From Syngnathus acus (taxonomy: Eukaryota > Chordata > Actinopteri > Syngnathiformes > Syngnathidae), in assembly GCF_901709675.1 (NCBI RefSeq), contig NC_051098.1:16673464-16737463 (forward strand): a stretch of 64,000 bases of DNA, read 5' to 3'. Shown here one piece after another: positions 62,772 through 64,000 of the stretch. The position numbers were made by a program, and so were the translations under genes. A model generated the notes under the pieces. That model had not been told where the DNA came from, made no database searches, and saw nothing but the letters and a program-made list of their open reading frames with translations. The number at the start of each line of letters is the position of its first letter. The stretch's first letter is position 1.

Positions 62772-64000
62772 GTAAAGGCTTCCCGAATGCCGCTTTGGTG
62801 CAAAAAGAAATGAAAAGACAAATAGCGCTGAACGTCACGCGCTGAGGTCAATGCTTTGCGCTAACTAACATTTGTACCTTTGGACCCCTAAAGAGGAAGC
62901 ACACAAGTTCAAGCTAAAAAAAAAAAGAGAAGGTTGCAACACCTCAAGGTTCCCCTGAATTTTCGCGTGACCTTTAAATGACATTGCGGCTCCTATTTGT
63001 CGACATTTTGAAGATGCGCCGTGCGTGACCAGAGCAGAACAGAACCAAATGACTCGTTCGTGCTGTTTTGACAGTTGGCAGTTCTGAGCATGCGCGACCT
63101 TATCGTGGCTAACCGGTGACGTGAGCAACGCGTCCATTAATAGCGGCCATTTTCCTGATTCACCACCACCACCTTATTCACTCTCGTTGACGGGCAGATT
63201 GAATAGAAATTCTTTGGAGGTGAGGCACATTTATATTTAGAGCTCACCAAAGCACAACCACATCTGAAACAAAGTGCTGTATATAAGTACAAGTGAACGG
63301 AAATCACTACGGGTATGACACTCAATGATTTTGCTCAACTCAAAACGGCTGAAAATGACATCACAGTTGCTCAGGGACCAGGTAACAACCAATTACTTTA
63401 TATTTATTTACTCATATTCCATCGTATTGTGACAATGTAGGCCAAGTGCTCTAAGAAATGACCTTTCGAAATATATTTTGAATAATACACAACCTTTTCA
63501 AACACCACACATGTTTGCCATTGTTTTCTATTCCAGTTACTTGTTTTCTGCCACATGGACAAACCCTGGCTATTGTTTTCAAAGCTTTTTAAAATAAATA
63601 TACTTGCGACATTTTGCTCATATGCAGACGCCCCTACCTGCTGGGTGTTTCATTCAAAACACAAAGTTGAGAACCAATTGCTTGTATGGAACAGGATCTC
63701 CGAACTCCACTCAGAGGTCACATTGTTATTATTTTCGGGAGGGTTTGCTTTGTAATATGGCAGGTTCGGGACCGCCCGCTTTGTATTTCCAGCTGGCGTG
63801 GCAGGCTCCAACTTTTCGTCGAGAAGACAAGTGTCAGTTCCATCACATGCCCAGCTTGGGATTGCTAGGCTTCAGCGAGCCCGAGACGTGGGCCTCAAAC
63901 GCGAGCGAGCGATCCCCTGCTGATGGAGCTCGAGTAATTGTTCCCTACTGTGATGCGTTGGATTGATAGTTGTTCATCAGTTTACAGTCAGAACAATATT
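62772..64000 (+). other. gbe1: gbe1 intron 1 (start)
   Basis: No frame resembling GBE1 exon 2 (expected FxRxYxSFG and KEWAPGA-like text) was found up to the window edge. Contains a fragment of the GAAAATGACATCACAGTTGCT repeat at 63349-63372. Confidence 0.7.
63349..63372 (+). repeat. Fragment of the 59411-59720 repeat core
   Basis: CTGAAAATGACATCACAGTTG is identical to the core near 59592-59612 and is followed by CT. Nearby CAACCAAT also recurs. Confidence 0.6.

Noticed and set aside
63555-63966. gbe1 exon 2
   Set aside because: The open frames do not contain the FxRxYxSFG or KEWAP motifs of branching enzymes and lack matching splice sites.

Overview
The window is vertebrate nuclear DNA, almost certainly from a ray-finned (teleost, probably percomorph) fish. 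It has intron-split genes with GT-AG junctions, very short introns in two genes, dense microsatellites, a fish-type tRNA-derived SINE, and proteins that read as orthologues of human USP16, RWDD2B, CADM2 and GBE1. Exons were assembled by hand from splice sites and homology. In each of the three complete genes the exon phases join and the total length is a multiple of three.

Layout. (1) usp16, minus strand, 52-3889: complete, 17 coding exons, 786 aa, a histone H2A deubiquitinase. (2) 3890-4625: a head-to-head promoter interval of about 0.7 kb. (3) rwdd2b, plus strand, 4626-5839: complete, 4 exons, 307 aa. (4) 5840-14157: an 8.3 kb interval between convergent genes, with degenerate TTGAAACCC-type repeats, two perfect local duplications and one strong CTCF-like motif. 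(5) cadm2, minus strand, 14158-55293: complete, 9 coding exons, 391 aa, a synaptic immunoglobulin-superfamily adhesion molecule. Its first intron (21567-55229) is 33.7 kb and holds more than half of the window; I found no other gene in it, only simple repeats, a SINE and other dispersed repeats. (6) 55294-62673: a 7.4 kb head-to-head interval with fold-back repeats. (7) gbe1 exon 1, plus strand, 62674-62771: the start of the glycogen branching enzyme gene, which runs off the right edge.

The genes are not one pathway. usp16-rwdd2b is a conserved head-to-head pair (neighbours on human chromosome 21). cadm2-gbe1 is a second conserved head-to-head pair (neighbours on human 3p12). Having both pairs side by side fits the known ancestral linkage of human chromosomes 3 and 21. 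I saw no CRISPR array, prokaryotic operon, intact transposon gene or clearly new system. The points most worth a second look are a GC-AG intron in usp16, MITE-like fold-back elements, the extreme size contrast between cadm2 intron 1 and its neighbours, and the compact cadm2-gbe1 interval.
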